In this document: one piece after another, positions 20,632 to 32,332 of the stretch
Layout of the letters: the number at the start of each line of letters is the position of its first letter
Position numbering within the stretch: position 1 is the first letter of the stretch
Source: Rhabditophanes sp. KR3021
Lineage: Eukaryota > Nematoda > Chromadorea > Rhabditida > Alloionematidae
NCBI GenBank assembly: GCA_963281155.1
Contig: CAUJLY010000001.1
Span: 8,122,001 to 8,186,000, forward strand
Direction of reading: 5' to 3'
Length of the DNA stretch: 64,000 nucleotides
Notes under the pieces: model-generated
Databases searched by the model: none
What the model saw: the letters and a program-made list of their open reading frames with translations, nothing else
Told to the model about the DNA's origin: nothing
Made by a program: the position numbers and the translations under genes

Positions 20632-21857
20632 ATGAATAAAGAGTTTTTGTCATTATATCGTTGATAGTACCTTTAACGAAGGCAAGACTTTTAAATGGTG
20701 TGGCCTTTACCTTCGAAGGAGGCTACTCGCACATCGGCAGTTTCATGCCCTTCGCAAAAGATTTATCCTCGAATGGCTTTAATGCCACTATTTTTGGAAC
20801 GAATGCATTTCCATACCATAACCCCAACAAGGAAACTCTGCGTCTCCTGACTAATGTTATTGAATCTAATAAGACACGCGAATATCTGTTGCCAGAAACA
20901 AAACCTTTCTACGACACTTTAGGGTCCCTTGACTTTTCGACACATCAAATCCATCTTGTTACAACAAATAAGGAGCCTTTCCATAGTCTTCGACCCAAAT
21001 TATCATCTTATTAATGATATCAGCCTTAACCAAGAATGGGATTTAATCTCAATAAACGAAATGCCAACTGATTCAAGAGAAAGGTTATTCCCAAAGGGAA
21101 ATTTATGCCGATGCTCTTTTTCTATTAGAGTTTTACCGGAGACGTTGTTTTTTCCTTTTACTAGGGGACAAGATGCTATCAATGCTGGGAACATTGCAAG
21201 AATGTGAAGAATCCAGAAATGGCGTTGGAGTTGGATCATCTTTATAAGAATGAAAGTATAAAGGAGATTGTTTATATGGCTTTTGGTGGTTCAGTCCGCT
21301 CTTTTGATGCGCCTAAGAATGTTGTTGATAGTTTTGTTGGTATGTTCAAGGCACTTCCGGAAATTGATTTTGTTTGGTCGTACAGGGCCGAAAATTGAAA
21401 ATGCACATCTTTTCCAATGGGCAAATCAAGATGCTATTTTAAAGGATGAAAAGACAAAATTGTTTATAAATCACGGAGATTTTAAGTCAATTAAAGAAGG
21501 TTTATGTGGTGGCAAAAAGATGCTTTTTATGTCTGTGTTTGTTGAGCAGATTCGTGATGCATTGTCTGGTAATATTTTATGGGGAGCACCTTTGTTAATA
21601 AGTTGTGTGTTAGTGAAAAGGAATTGATTTCTAAGGACACTACTTTGCCAGAAAAAATTGAACGGACTAAAGCAATAATGATTGACAAAGTTATGGATCC
21701 TCTACAAGAAAGTGCATGGCAGGCAAAGAAATTTGTGAATCAAAGGAATAAAGTCAAATTCACAAAAAGAAAGGGTATTAATGTTAGTTGGTTAACCCAT
21801 TTTTATGGTCTCGAATTATCGTTGGTGATTGCATTTGTTTTTATACTATGGAAGTAA
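20632..21857 (+). pseudogene. Decayed UDP-glycosyltransferase-like gene
   Basis: UGT-like blocks appear in order but in changing frames. They are EGGYSHIGSFMPFAKDLSSNG near 20715, FDPNYHLIND near 20985, a core IVYMAFGGSVRSFDAPKNV near 21265, WANQDAILKDEKTKLFINHG near 21420, and a C-terminal TM anchor (LSLVIAFVFIL) ending at 21857. Four single-base indels are needed to join them, at about 20960-20975 (CC), 21190, 21385 and 21585 (G4). There is no convincing signal peptide. The signature histidine block reads NHGDFKSI where active UGTs have HGG, and the DQ motif is replaced by EQ. Loss of these residues plus many frame breaks argue for a pseudogene rather than only sequencing errors. Confidence 0.8.
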
Positions 21858-22077
21858 AAACATTTTTATGTTCTCAAATTAGCTTTATTAATTTTAGCAT
21901 TACTAAAATACTATCAATGCTGATTGTTTTAAATTTTTGTACAAATAAACTTTTAAATTCCTTCTGAATATCTAAATATCATCAATTATACATAACCTTC
22001 CAAGAATAAAATAGGGTATAGCAAGGTAATCTTTTATTGTCAATAAATACATATCATACACAAACAACCAAACTCTC

Positions 22078-22470
22078 TTAAAAAGGAAAACTAATTTTAT
22101 CCTGTTCAAAATCTCTTAAAATGTCACTGGCCTTTATGCATTCCTCCACAATAGGTTGAAGTTGATCTCTTAATTGAATTAAGTAATACCCGTTGACCGA
22201 TATTTCAGCAATCAAAAATACCGTCAAGATGTCTACTCTGAGGACAATTATTTGCTTTGAATTATAAATTAACGAGAGAGACTTGAAAGAGCCCAAAGAA
22301 AATTTCTTTACTTGGTCGACGACTGATTTGGTTGCGGACATCAAGCCTATTTGGTTGCGGATTTCATCGCCTACTTTGACGACGGTGGCATAGACTGGAT
22401 CTAGAATCAGGATTGTATTCAGGCCGGGGACGGAATCCAGGAGTTGGTGTAGGTTTTGTTGTATTTTCAT
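22078..22470 (-). CDS. Hypothetical 130-residue protein
   Basis: Single-exon frame starting at ATG 22470. Predicted mostly helical with amphipathic stretches (HQLLDSVPGLNTILIL, KSVVDQVKKFSLGSF) and one moderately hydrophobic segment (IIVLRVDILTVFLIAEISV, about 75-93). No signal peptide and no recognised domain. An AATAAA-like element lies downstream on the minus strand. It could be a peripheral membrane or lipid-associated protein, but that is a guess. Confidence 0.6.
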   Translation of the reverse strand: MKIQQNLHQLLDSVPGLNTILILDPVYATVVKVGDEIRNQIGLMSATKSVVDQVKKFSLGSFKSLSLIYNSKQIIVLRVDILTVFLIAEISVNGYYLIQLRDQLQPIVEECIKASDILRDFEQDKISFPF

Positions 22471-23125
22471 GGCTTGCAAATATGAATAGCTTATAAAAAG
22501 TTTGTGTGCAAGATAGATGCTTCCAAAGTTGTGGGTGCAATTATGACCTGGTAATCGTTTTGAGATGTTTGAACAACAAAAGTTGATAAGATCCTATGAA
22601 TTAGGTGTGGTATGGAAGTTGCCAAAAATTGGATAGTTTTTTGGTAGTGCATGTTATGTAGATATTTTAATTGTCGTATCAATCATTGAAAGTCATCCAT
22701 GTGTTGCATAAGTTTATAAAAAAGTTAAAAGATTCTTAATGCAAAGATATTCACTTTAAACAACTTTCAGAGTTACATAGACAAGCAAACTGCTAAATAT
22801 CTTTTTGAACAGTTCAAGCATTGCATTTTGGTTTGACACATTAATAGACAACAAATTTATCAAAATGCAACTCTTTTAAACACATAACAATGATCAAACT
22901 GAAGTTTAAAATGAAAGTCTTGATAGAGTTCTAATACAATATATCATTTAAATATGTAGGTTCAAAACGACTTTCCTATAACATTGCACAAATCATTAAT
23001 TACCACACAACTCACATATTTGGTCAAAAACATCGGACCTTTCTCCCAACAAATACAGTACATATCTCTCCAACTTTCGCTAATACGAGCATCTTTCAAA
23101 CTTAAAATTCACCTAACTTATTTAA
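22471..23125. other. Divergent intergenic region, no gene seen
   Basis: Upstream region of the hypothetical minus-strand gene and MED17. A 63-codon minus frame at 22491-22682 has no supporting feature. Confidence 0.45.
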
Positions 23126-25201
23126 ATGTCCGAACAACCACCCGCTAATCCAATCCCCTTAGGAGATGACCAAAAGACGGGCATAAAAGTCTTACTGGAA
23201 CCAACAAGAGAGTGGTCTGTCCTAGAATATACAAACGATGGCCAAGAAATCCGTATTCCGTAACTTTAAACTCTTCTTGACTTGATTTGATGACTTTTTA
23301 GGCCTGCTACATACACATCCAATATTGCAGAGATAGCCCAACGGATCAATTGGAAGAAGATCATTGGGACCGGCCAAGGACTTGATGCAAAAAGCGAAAA
23401 AGCCGTTCAAATTCCAGCTGTGGAGAGTCCTATTTTGATTGAAAGTTTGGCCGAAGATGAAGAGGATGATAGGATACCTTCACCTGTTAGATGCAAAACA
23501 CCCATAGGTCGTGACAATGGACCTTGGGGTGTAGTAGCCCATTATCTAAAGAGCTCCTTGGAAGAGGTTAATTGCTTACTCGATACTCTGACAGTCCTTC
23601 AGACGCCGTACGTGAAAGCTTTGACTGTGGCATCGGATAATCAATCAGCTGTGGATTATACTGCTCATAACAAAGCTTTTACTTGGATAACTAAACGAAA
23701 AGCCATTGCTGAAGCTGCTACGGTGTTGAATGAGGGTTTGAAGAAACGAAATGCGTCTTCAAAGCAGATGAAATGCCAAGAACAGGATGACTTCTTCGAA
23801 GAACTGAAGCTAATGCGTGAAAACTGGAGAATCCGCAAAGTCAACAAAATGATTATGGGCGATCTTGGGTATCGTATCTTTGGGACGAAATATGCTCCTC
23901 ATGAGATCTTTGAAATTTACCGGAAATCAAAAACTACTATGGAGCAAGATAGGAGGGAGTATGAAAGGAAATGCTTAGAAAATCCTGGGCAAATTCACAC
24001 TCCAGTTTCAAATATCCAAGTGACGGTACCTTGTGACTTGATGCGCCGGTCATTGCTGACTATTAGAATTATGAGGGATCACCAAGACAACAGGGCATTT
24101 ATCACCGCATTGAATCAAAAGAACAAAGTCGATTTTCTGAAGGCAAAGCCAGAAGATGCTAAAAAGCTACATTGGAAGAATGCTTTGTATTGGGCACAGG
24201 AGTCGCTCATTGTTAGGGATATCTTCAATAGATTGTTTGGAGAAGCCGTTCAGATGAAGGATCGTATTGCAATTCAGTATGACGATACTTTGATCATTAC
24301 ACTGTACGATTGTTGGCTGCTGCAGATTCAAAAGGAATTTTATACTTTTGACGAGACGCCCATTAAAGAGTATGGGGATCCTTACTTGAACAAAGCAGTC
24401 AGGAAGTTGTTCATGGAAGATCTATGCCAGAGAAAGAACAAAATTCAATCGTTTGTGTCTATGCCGCTAGTTTCAATTTACAATCCCGCCTCAGTCAATT
24501 CTTACTCCGAAACCTCTAAAGCTGACTTGGATCTTTCGAAGGAAATGATTGGTAGAAAAAACTTATGCGCCGGCTTGTTAAGCGTAGCTGCCCATTATCA
24601 ATTAGTGAATACAGTATGCGATGCCATCACCTCCTTCCTACTCATCCATCCAGAACCTATCTTAAATTGGAAATGGTGCAAGATCACTGAAAGCCACTCT
24701 ATCATCAATGGTTACTTCAGCATTAGCGGAACCTCTGATCCAAACAAAAAGAAACCTTTCTTCATTAAAATAACAGATGACAAGATCGAAATGCATCTCA
24801 ACAACCAAGAAGTTGTCCATTGCTACAAGTACGGGAATAATCTTCTCCGACACTTACGTATATCTGCCTCTCATTACCTGATCAACACTATTGCGGAGCA
24901 CTCTAAATTATGGTCATTTCAAATATTGGCTTGTAATCTTACACACTGTGAACTTGATCCTACGTATGAGCAGAAACCGATGCTGTTTATGTCCAATTTG
25001 AGTTGCTCTTGGTTGGTGGTTGTTAAGATTGATGTGGTCAAAACATTAGATCCTGAATTTTATGTGAGAGCTTGTAATCCGGGAGATACTATTAGTAATT
25101 TAGAAACAATCTTCCATCAATTCAGAAAACTAAATTATAAATTGATGGTTGGATCTTCTTTATTGAAGAAATGTGATTTATTGTTCTCTATGTTAAGGTA
25201 A
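23126..25201 (+). CDS. mdt-17: Mediator complex subunit 17
   Basis: Exons join(23126..23259,23302..25201), 677 residues. The N-terminus reads EYTNDGQEIRIPPATYTSNIAEIAQRINW, like the LDGTE..PPLS..LARLAQRIDF block of human MED17. It is followed by LKSSLEEVNCLLDTL and by the diagnostic FFEELKLMRENWRIRKVNKMIMGDLGYRIFG, like RQNWRLKKVGNSIIGDLSYR. The rest is long, helical and weakly conserved, as in the family. MED17 is a core scaffold of the Mediator head module that links activators to RNA polymerase II. The intron is 42 bases with a GTAACT donor. The length agrees with animal MED17 (about 650 residues). Gene name given by homology to the C. elegans orthologue. Confidence 0.9.
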
Positions 25202-25642
25202 AGCGTTCACATCATATTCAGTATTTTCGTTTGCTATTATCTGGTAACCCAAATATATTTTTATTATCTGACGAGAACAAATAAAATAACAAAACTCTTT
25301 TTAATTAAAACATTTATTAATTTGAAAATAAAATATTGTTGAACTGTTGAGTGCTATTAATTTTTCAAACAAATTAACCTTTAAAAGATCATTAGTTGAT
25401 TAGATGATATCTACTATTTTGTCTTGGTATTGTGATCTAGCCACAATAAAATAATAATTCTGGAACATTAAATGATATCAGGATTTCCTTAAATAACTTG
25501 ATAATTATTGTTATCACTGTTATCAATGCAAATTTTGCTTTACCAATCAACTCTTGTTGCCTTTTTTCTAATCAGTTTAATCAAACTAAATCCATTTTGG
25601 CCATGGACCAAACGAATGTAATATTGTACAATTGACACACAA
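25202..25642. other. Intergenic, no gene seen
   Basis: AT-rich 3' flank of MED17 and distal promoter of the second IgGFc-binding-like gene. No coding evidence. Confidence 0.4.
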
Positions 25643-25734
25643 ATCAAATACAAATCCTAACTCAAATCAAATACAAATCCTAACTCAAATCAAATACAAA
25701 TCCTAACTCAAATCAAATACAAATCTTAACTCAA
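25643..25734 (+). repeat. Four-copy 23-bp tandem repeat just upstream of a TATA box
   Basis: Four head-to-tail copies of ATCAAATACAAATCCTAACT plus CAA. Only one base differs, a T for C in copy 4. The array ends 7 bases before GTATATAAAG (25741-25750), the likely TATA element of the gene starting at 25786. Near-perfect copies point to recent expansion. It may be a repeated factor-binding site or neutral satellite. Confidence 0.95.
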
Positions 25735-25740
25735 ATCAAA

Positions 25741-25750
25741 GTATATAAAG
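25741..25750 (+). promoter_or_regulatory. TATA box of IgGFc-binding-like gene copy 2
   Basis: TATATAAA-type element 36-45 bases before the ATG at 25786 and directly after the tandem array, a plausible core promoter with a very short 5' leader. Confidence 0.6.
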
Positions 25751-25785
25751 CTTCATTGCAAATTCAATATTCACAACACCTAAAC

Positions 25786-27289
25786 ATGTTCACAAACATT
25801 ATAATATTCCTAACTCTATTAATTGCTTTGGCAAGGGCAGCTTCTTCAGATGGCAAACAATTCGTATTTACATTCGCTTATGATTATACCATGCCTGACA
25901 TGTCAGCTGTTTCTCAGATAAATCTGATTGTCATTCCAACTTATAATGATTCTATATGTTCATTCAAATATAATTATCAAACAAACGAAGGCAGGGAAAC
26001 ACTCACATTTGCAAAAACTGCTAAATTTGGTGTTTTAAATGAGATTCCATTGAATATTTCAAATTTTGTTAAACGATTTGACTATTTTTATGATGCAGTT
26101 TTTGAAAACTATTATTATGATTTTAGAGCATTTGTTGATTGTACAGAGGAAGTAAAAATGATTGGTAGAATTGCAGATCCTTTGAATGGTAATATTTTGA
26201 TATTCTTCATTAATAATTCTTTGTTTGTCAGGTTGGTCAGAAATGTTCTTAATTCCCTCCTCCTCAAACGCAGCCACTCATTATACTTTCGCAACACCAA
26301 CTTCAGACACAGATAAAAAAGGTATTATTGCAGTTTTACCAGTTATAAATGAGGGTCCAATTACCCTAAACGTCTCTGCCTACGCAAATAATGTCCTAAT
26401 CTCAAATATATCCATAAATTACGATGCCACAATAGGTCAAAACCAGTACTACATAAGCATTGAAAAATTTATAGGAGGCAACAATGGAATTGAAAATGAT
26501 GACTTGAATACGTCAATCTCAATTACTTCATCTACACCAGTAATGCTATTATTTTTCAATGGATATGCAACAATATCTAATGATCCTGACTTTTGTGATA
26601 TTTCATGCAAACCTAATTACGTTGCGTTTATGCCAATTGGGTTACCTCCAATTGCCTGTAATACTTTGTTAAAAGTACCTGACCAAAGAATGATAACAAA
26701 TGATTACACTACCAGAATCTATGTATCTCCACCTAGTCAAACTGCTGATTGCGAATCACCCACCAAAATAACTGTTTTCAAAGATACTCAATCAAAGAGT
26801 GAATTAGTTGACAAAACAGGCTTCACGACCATCTCACTACTGGATTCATCAGAAGCTGGTTTTTCCTCAAATGCCGGACAACTTTCAGCGTATCGCTTTG
26901 GTTCGATTACCGAGGCACCAGATCAAACACTTGCTTTTGGCCATTTTGCTCATTATGTTCCCAGTACAGCTGAATGGGTGAGTGGCAAAACTCAATTCTA
27001 CAGTTTACGTGAAAATTGCTTCCTTGAATTTTATGGAAACCTAGATGGTAGTAATCCTTACCTCATCAAAATTGATGGCGTTACATTGGATAAAATGCAT
27101 TTTACACAAAAACATCTTACTATTCATAATAATAAGTATAATCAATTTATTGTACCAATTCTCAAGTATGGCCTACATTCAATCGAAAACTCGGGACAAT
27201 ATGTTGCTTATGTTGTTTGTAAAAATGTTGACAGTCCGTATGATAGTGCTGGATATGTTACAGCTTTCAATAAGAGAAAGACTTTTTAA
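25786..27289 (+). CDS. IgGFc-binding-protein N-terminal-domain-like secreted protein (copy 2)
   Basis: Exons join(25786..26188,26232..27289), 486 residues. The start is the ATG at 25786, which gives the signal peptide MFTNIIIFLTLLIALARA followed by SSDGKQFVFTF. Shared blocks with copy 1 are NEI..DFRAFVDCTEEVKMIGRIADPLNG, CDISCKPNYVAFMP, PDQRMITNDYTTRIYVSPP, GHFAHYVPSTAEWVSGKTQFYSL and GYVTAFNKR. The single 43-base intron falls within the Gly codon of PLNG, where copy 1 has none. Conserved paired cysteines suggest an extracellular disulphide-bonded fold. The biological role in nematodes is unknown. Family-level call is firm. Confidence 0.9.
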
Positions 27290-27806
27290 CTGTACATACT
27301 GTCATAAATGGTTTTTTATGTACATTAAGTTGAGGGACTATCAATTAGTATGCTGATTTATTTATTTTAAATGATTTTATGCTAATTAATAATAGTAAAA
27401 TAGATTTTCTTGTAGAAATAAATTCGTCCTGTCGAAGGTTTGTTTTTATCTATTTTTAATGCGTGCAGTTATTTTAAAAAACAATAAGACCAAATAAATA
27501 TAATAACAATTTTAAATTGTTTTTCACATTATAATAAACGCAGTAAAAGTGGTTCTGCTAACTATAATGAATAGAACATGAATGAATTATTGAATTGATA
27601 TCAATTACAAATTTTTGTATTTAATATATGAAGTAAGTTATAATAATGAATGCCTTTTTAAGTTAATATATGTATTGTTCAAATTGATATGTCTATTCAA
27701 CTTCTATACATCCAAGCTTTGTTAATCTTAGTCTGGAAGGACGTTTCTTCAAGCAAGCAATGAAGTATGTTTCATTGATTGCACGTGTATTTGTAAGCTT
27801 TTGATA
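27290..27806. other. Intergenic, no gene seen
   Basis: AT-rich spacer with the polyadenylation region of the preceding gene. No supported frame. Confidence 0.45.
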
Positions 27807-28634
27807 ATGGTGATAATGAAAAGACGTGACAAACCTATTACAAGGACTACGTTTTGGTTAAAAAAGATTAAAAAATCACTGTGGATTAGCTTACCTTCAC
27901 TTATTATTGCTATTGTCTGCTATAGGGCGTATTCTTCTCCAAGTACGTTAAATGTTTTTTATTAATGTTATTATATTTAGGACATGAAGTTAAAAAGCAC
28001 GTTCGACAAAATGAGCTTAAGAAGTACAACCAAGAAAGTGATGTGGATGTTGATGAAGGTAAATAATATGAATCATCAATAGATAATGTTTTGTTACTTC
28101 AGAAGATATAATGAAATTACAGGGTTACTTTGACAAGGGTAATTCATTGGACATTGATCGTCTGTCGGAAGACAAAGCAAAGAGCTTGTGCTATACTATT
28201 TTTTTGTTAATTAAAAAGTACAAAATGACTAACCGGCAATTCTCTAAACAATTCTTTACCAATGAGAATACTTATGAGTTCATTTGCTCAGATTTCTGGG
28301 ACCAATTTCAGGATACGGATAGTTTGCCGCTGCAAGGCGTTTTTATTGAAGAAGTAATAGGACCTTTTATGAGAGAGATATTCACAGATGGTAAGAGCAT
28401 TCTTCATGCATACTCATCAAATACTTTTTAGAGGAAAGGCAAAATTTAAAAACAACTTTTGAAAATGAAAATAGTTTGGAATTAGAAGCGCGAGTCAGAC
28501 TGTGCAAATATTTATTAAAGTTGCATAAAATAGATAAAACAACAAATGAAGAATTTTCATTGAAACATTTTGGTAATGCAGAACGTTACTACAATATGTG
28601 CTATTCCTTTTTGGGCGATGACTTTATTCAGTGA
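27807..28634 (+). CDS. Four-exon membrane-anchored protein with an internal duplication, family unknown
   Basis: Exons join(27807..27942,27981..28058,28103..28390,28432..28634), 234 residues. All three introns are phase 1 and 38-44 bases, and the four exons give one open frame. The N-terminus is basic (MKRRDKP) with a short TM helix at about 25-39 (LWISLPSLIIAIVCY), suggesting a type II anchor. The rest is hydrophilic and contains two similar units of about 45 residues (about 98-142 and 188-232). Both run LC..L..L-K-K-TN--FS--F-N---Y--C-S-F--D-F. Exon phases and the repeat support a real gene. I know no family with this unit. Confidence 0.75.
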
Positions 28635-29952
28635 AAATTTTAATTGATCAAAGCTAATACGAGTAAAATATTCTATAACATAAATAAACTTTTAATTTAA
28701 AAAGTACATTCATCTGAAAATATGGAGTAAACTTTTTCGATATTTGAATTATATTTGTAGTTTGAAACATAATTCATGCTTATTTCTTACAATCAGTCGC
28801 ATGCTGTGATGGTGTGGAAATTCTTTTAATCACGTTTGTCTTTTTTTTGTCCAACTTCATCTCGCCCTTTAGCTTATTCGACTAGTTTCTCTATAGCTTT
28901 ATTTTGAGTTTGGACGGCAGCAATTTGTTTATATATGTTAAAAAACTTTACTCAAAGGGTGGATCTTTGGTTCGACGTTAATTGAATAATTGAGATCAAA
29001 TTAGTATAACATGCTTAAAGTTGATCCAAGAATGAGATTGTTGCTATACAAAATGTATTACTACGATTATTTTGAGATGTCTGTATGGTTTAAAAGAGTC
29101 AAAGTGTCCCAAAAGAAAAAGCTTCAACAAAAAGAAAATAATTCTTCCAAAAATTGGTATTTCCTTATTTGATGTGTGTTTACAAATCAAACTTACCAAA
29201 ATATTTCCTAGCCCATTTAAACAACAAATCTAAAGATTAAGAAATTCGTTTATTAAAATTGCATGAAGTGTTCAGATATGATCAATAATAATTGAATTTT
29301 ATTCAGCAAACGAGGCGTACTTGTTTCGTCACCATTAAAAATTTTTTGTGACGAACTAGGAATTTATGCATATATATTATATTAGTTCGTCATAAAAGTA
29401 AAATTTCATTATATGTGCAGATAAAATATGATTTTTATTTATTAATCTACAAATAAAATGGGTAAAGAATTGAATTAACACAGAGTACATTTTATAAGAA
29501 GGCATAATTATATTCATTAAAAATGTAATTAGAAAGAATAATATACTTGTGGTAACAATTAGATCAAACTTTGTCAAAATTGCCAATTATTGTAAAAATT
29601 GAAATGCTTAAAGTATGTGATTCATAGTAAAACAATAAAAACCCCATAATATGTATATTTAACACATTAAGAACTTTTTTTTGTTTAAATTTGTCCTGAT
29701 AAAAACGAACATCTAACAAACATCTCCTGGCTATATGCTATATTTAAAGGTTGATATGGCATTTAGTATGTGCTAAATACCTATTAGAAGCTATAGATAC
29801 CCATACATCTCCTATGGGAACTTTAAAATTGTACTTGACATTTTTTGATCTTTTTTGACATTTCTTGACATTTTCTGTGACAAAGAAGGTAGTCCTCTCA
29901 GCAAACACATTTAAAAGAACTCATCATTTTGATTCAATTGTACATTTCTAAG
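28635..29952. other. Intergenic 1.3 kb with nested inverted repeats
   Basis: No supported coding sequence. It holds the inverted-repeat cluster at 29325-29392. Around 29830-29880 there are three T-rich TTTTTTGACATTT-like repeats just upstream of the transthyretin-like gene. Confidence 0.45.
29325..29392. repeat. Two overlapping perfect inverted repeats
   Basis: TTCGTCAC (29325-29332) is the complement of GTGACGAA (29348-29355). The overlapping TGACGAACTA (29349-29358) is the complement of TAGTTCGTCA (29383-29392). One central arm can therefore pair with either flank, giving two alternative hairpins. It may be a palindromic protein-binding site cluster or the remnant of a small inverted-repeat transposon. 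Confidence 0.7.
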
Positions 29953-30384
29953 ATGCTGAAATTTGTTCTATTGTTTACCTTTATCGTTCTAGTCGCCCCC
30001 GCTTGGTACGATTTCTTGATCCCAGAAAAAAAGTTGAATCTGTGTGGAATTATCATTTGCGGAGATCACAAACCCAGGAAAAATCATACTGTTGTTGAAT
30101 TGTGGGATGAGAATAAATTTGAAGATGATGAACTGTTGCTTACCACCACAACAGACGGAAGTGGATTGTTTTGTATGAAGACGAATAGAGAAACTGTTTT
30201 TTTTCCTGGCTACTACCTTCGTTTCGAGGAGCAAACATGTTGGGGCTTTTCTGATTGGGTTAAATTTGAATTAGAAGATGGAACTCATTTTAATCGTAAT
30301 GGAAAACAAATAAACGAAACCTATGTGCTTTTTAACCATAAAAAACGACCTGAAAGTCTTCCTTTGTTTCCTCAAACAAGCTAG
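29953..30384 (+). CDS. Transthyretin-like secreted protein (nematode TTR family)
   Basis: Single exon of 143 residues starting at ATG 29953, with a signal peptide of about 17 residues. The domain follows the TTR-like (PF01060) pattern: CGIIICGDHKP near the start, VELWDENKFEDDELL, a TTTDGSGLF strand turn, then a PGYYLRFEEQTC segment, and a KQINETYVLF C-terminal strand with a sequon. Nematodes have dozens of these; some bridge apoptotic cells to phagocytes or act in signalling, most are uncharacterised. The family is clear and the individual role cannot be deduced. Confidence 0.88.
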   Translation: MLKFVLLFTFIVLVAPAWYDFLIPEKKLNLCGIIICGDHKPRKNHTVVELWDENKFEDDELLLTTTTDGSGLFCMKTNRETVFFPGYYLRFEEQTCWGFSDWVKFELEDGTHFNRNGKQINETYVLFNHKKRPESLPLFPQTS

Positions 30385-32332
30385 ATTGATAAAATTTTTT
30401 ATTTGAATTTGACTTCTCTGAAATAAATAGAGATATCAGATGGTGGTATTTATATTTGTATTATTAGCCAAGCCGTGGATCACGTACGTTTTAAACAATT
30501 GCAAGTGTGATTATAATATCCAGTGACAATCTATTGCATACTAATTTAAAGATATTGCCTTTTCCAATATCTAGCATTTTAATTTTTTGAAAGGATCTTG
30601 AAAATCACTACCATATTATGGCAAACAATTGTTTGGTAAATAAGACATCCTTTAAAATTTTCTTTAGTTGGTGTTCAGTTACTTATCAAGAAATTAATAA
30701 GAGTAAAAACTAGTATGAAATGATACAAATAAATAACTTTCCAAGCATTCAACTTGAGATACAACAGCAGAGAATCACGTTTGAAAAGGTTAAAGTGCAT
30801 GGTTCATGTTCCCCATATAAATAGACGTATCCAATGGAAAAAATCATTTAAGTCTTTTTAAAATATTTCCAGACACGAAATGAAGAATTAAATATCTATA
30901 AATCATGCGATTAAAAAAGTCTCACTACTACATATCATCTATTCTTGTTAATAAATCCTACGATTAGCAAGTGTTTTAAACTGAATACTAATACAATGTA
31001 AGCATTTTTTAAAATGCAGTTTTATTTTACAATAATGCCCAATTGCACACAAAGATATTCTTAGGCAGAAAGCTTCCAGCATTTCATCAAGCCATTTATT
31101 TTTACTTTACTCTCGTCTAAAAAATTGTGCGTCAATTATTTAAATTAAAATTAATCAAGTACCATTTGATGCAAAGATTACATAGGAAAAATCAAACGCA
31201 TTTGTTGGAAAAAAGCTGAAGCAAAATTACATACTCTAAGCGTAACATACCCCAATTTGCATAAAACAATAAATCAAAAGCAAAGAAAGTGACATTATAT
31301 TTGGGAATCAACAATTGTGTTCGTGTAAATATATAATATTTCTACTGCAATGGCGATCATAACGACCTGTAAGTTTAGAAACATCGCTTGGATACTAAAT
31401 ACTTTCCTTATTTTGTATTTTCTTAAATTAACATGGGTAACTATTTTGTACTTTTGATTTGAGACTATATTTAAATGAAGACATTATAATATCTTTTTAA
31501 TTATAGCAAAGCATTTGAAAAATACTAATGAAACACGCATACAGGCAGCATTTTCAAGTTTATAAATAGAAATAATAAAGAACACCTTGTATTATTGATA
31601 AGTATTTAAACTAAGTCGCAATAACTACGTCAACAATAAATACTTCATGCATATCTAAATTTCACGTATTTACAATCATCATTCCAATATGAATCTAATC
31701 TGACAATTTAATACATTGTTCAGTTCAAATATTCATTCTATAAGGAGGCATTATCAAGTCGCATACAATTTCATGCTAATATCCTTCATTCAGAATTAAA
31801 TCCTAGCTTATCATATCCATAAAGCATGATGTTATTCTAATGCCATAACAAATCGCGTTTTATATAAATGATCAATTAATAAAATGTTGCAATCCTAACT
31901 AACCTTTTATTTTTATTAATATTCAAAACATAACGCTAATCAAGCTTTGATATTTACTTTCTAACCTTATATATTCACTATACGTGTCTAATAGTTGGTT
32001 TTTTACTTGTGTTGCACTTACTGTAGGCAAATTACACTAAATTTGATTATTAAATTGAGTGATACTTTTAAATAAATAGCAAGAAAACACGATTCGAGCG
32101 CATATTGTCTTTTCTCATCGAGGTTATCAATACCGCTGTTTTATTATCCTTATCTCAATTCACTGTTCACTGCTGAAGTTTAAAATAATTTTTAATTATG
32201 TAAGTAACGTTCATGAGGAGATAGCTTTTGTCGTTGGATGTGGACAATTATATTCAAATTATTTGTTTTAGTTGCAAGCTGTCTTGGTTAGTACTCGAAT
32301 TTAAAGAAGCACTGCTCAATTTGTATGTTATT
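30385..32332. other. Intergenic 1.9 kb, no gene supported
   Basis: AT-rich. A possible 5' mini-exon (ATGGCGATCATAACGACCT followed by GTAAGT) occurs at about 31350, but no downstream exon could be joined. TTGTTTTAG at about 32263-32271 may be the acceptor for the following gene. Confidence 0.4.

Noticed and set aside
25643..25734. The 23-bp array as a CRISPR
   Set aside because: Copies are directly adjacent with no spacers, and the genome is eukaryotic.
28960..28985. TGGTTCGAC resembling a tRNA B box
   Set aside because: No A box or acceptor stem at the right spacing.
31350..31372. Mini-exon ATGGCGATCATAACGACCT followed by GTAAGT
   Set aside because: No downstream exon in frame could be found before the next gene.
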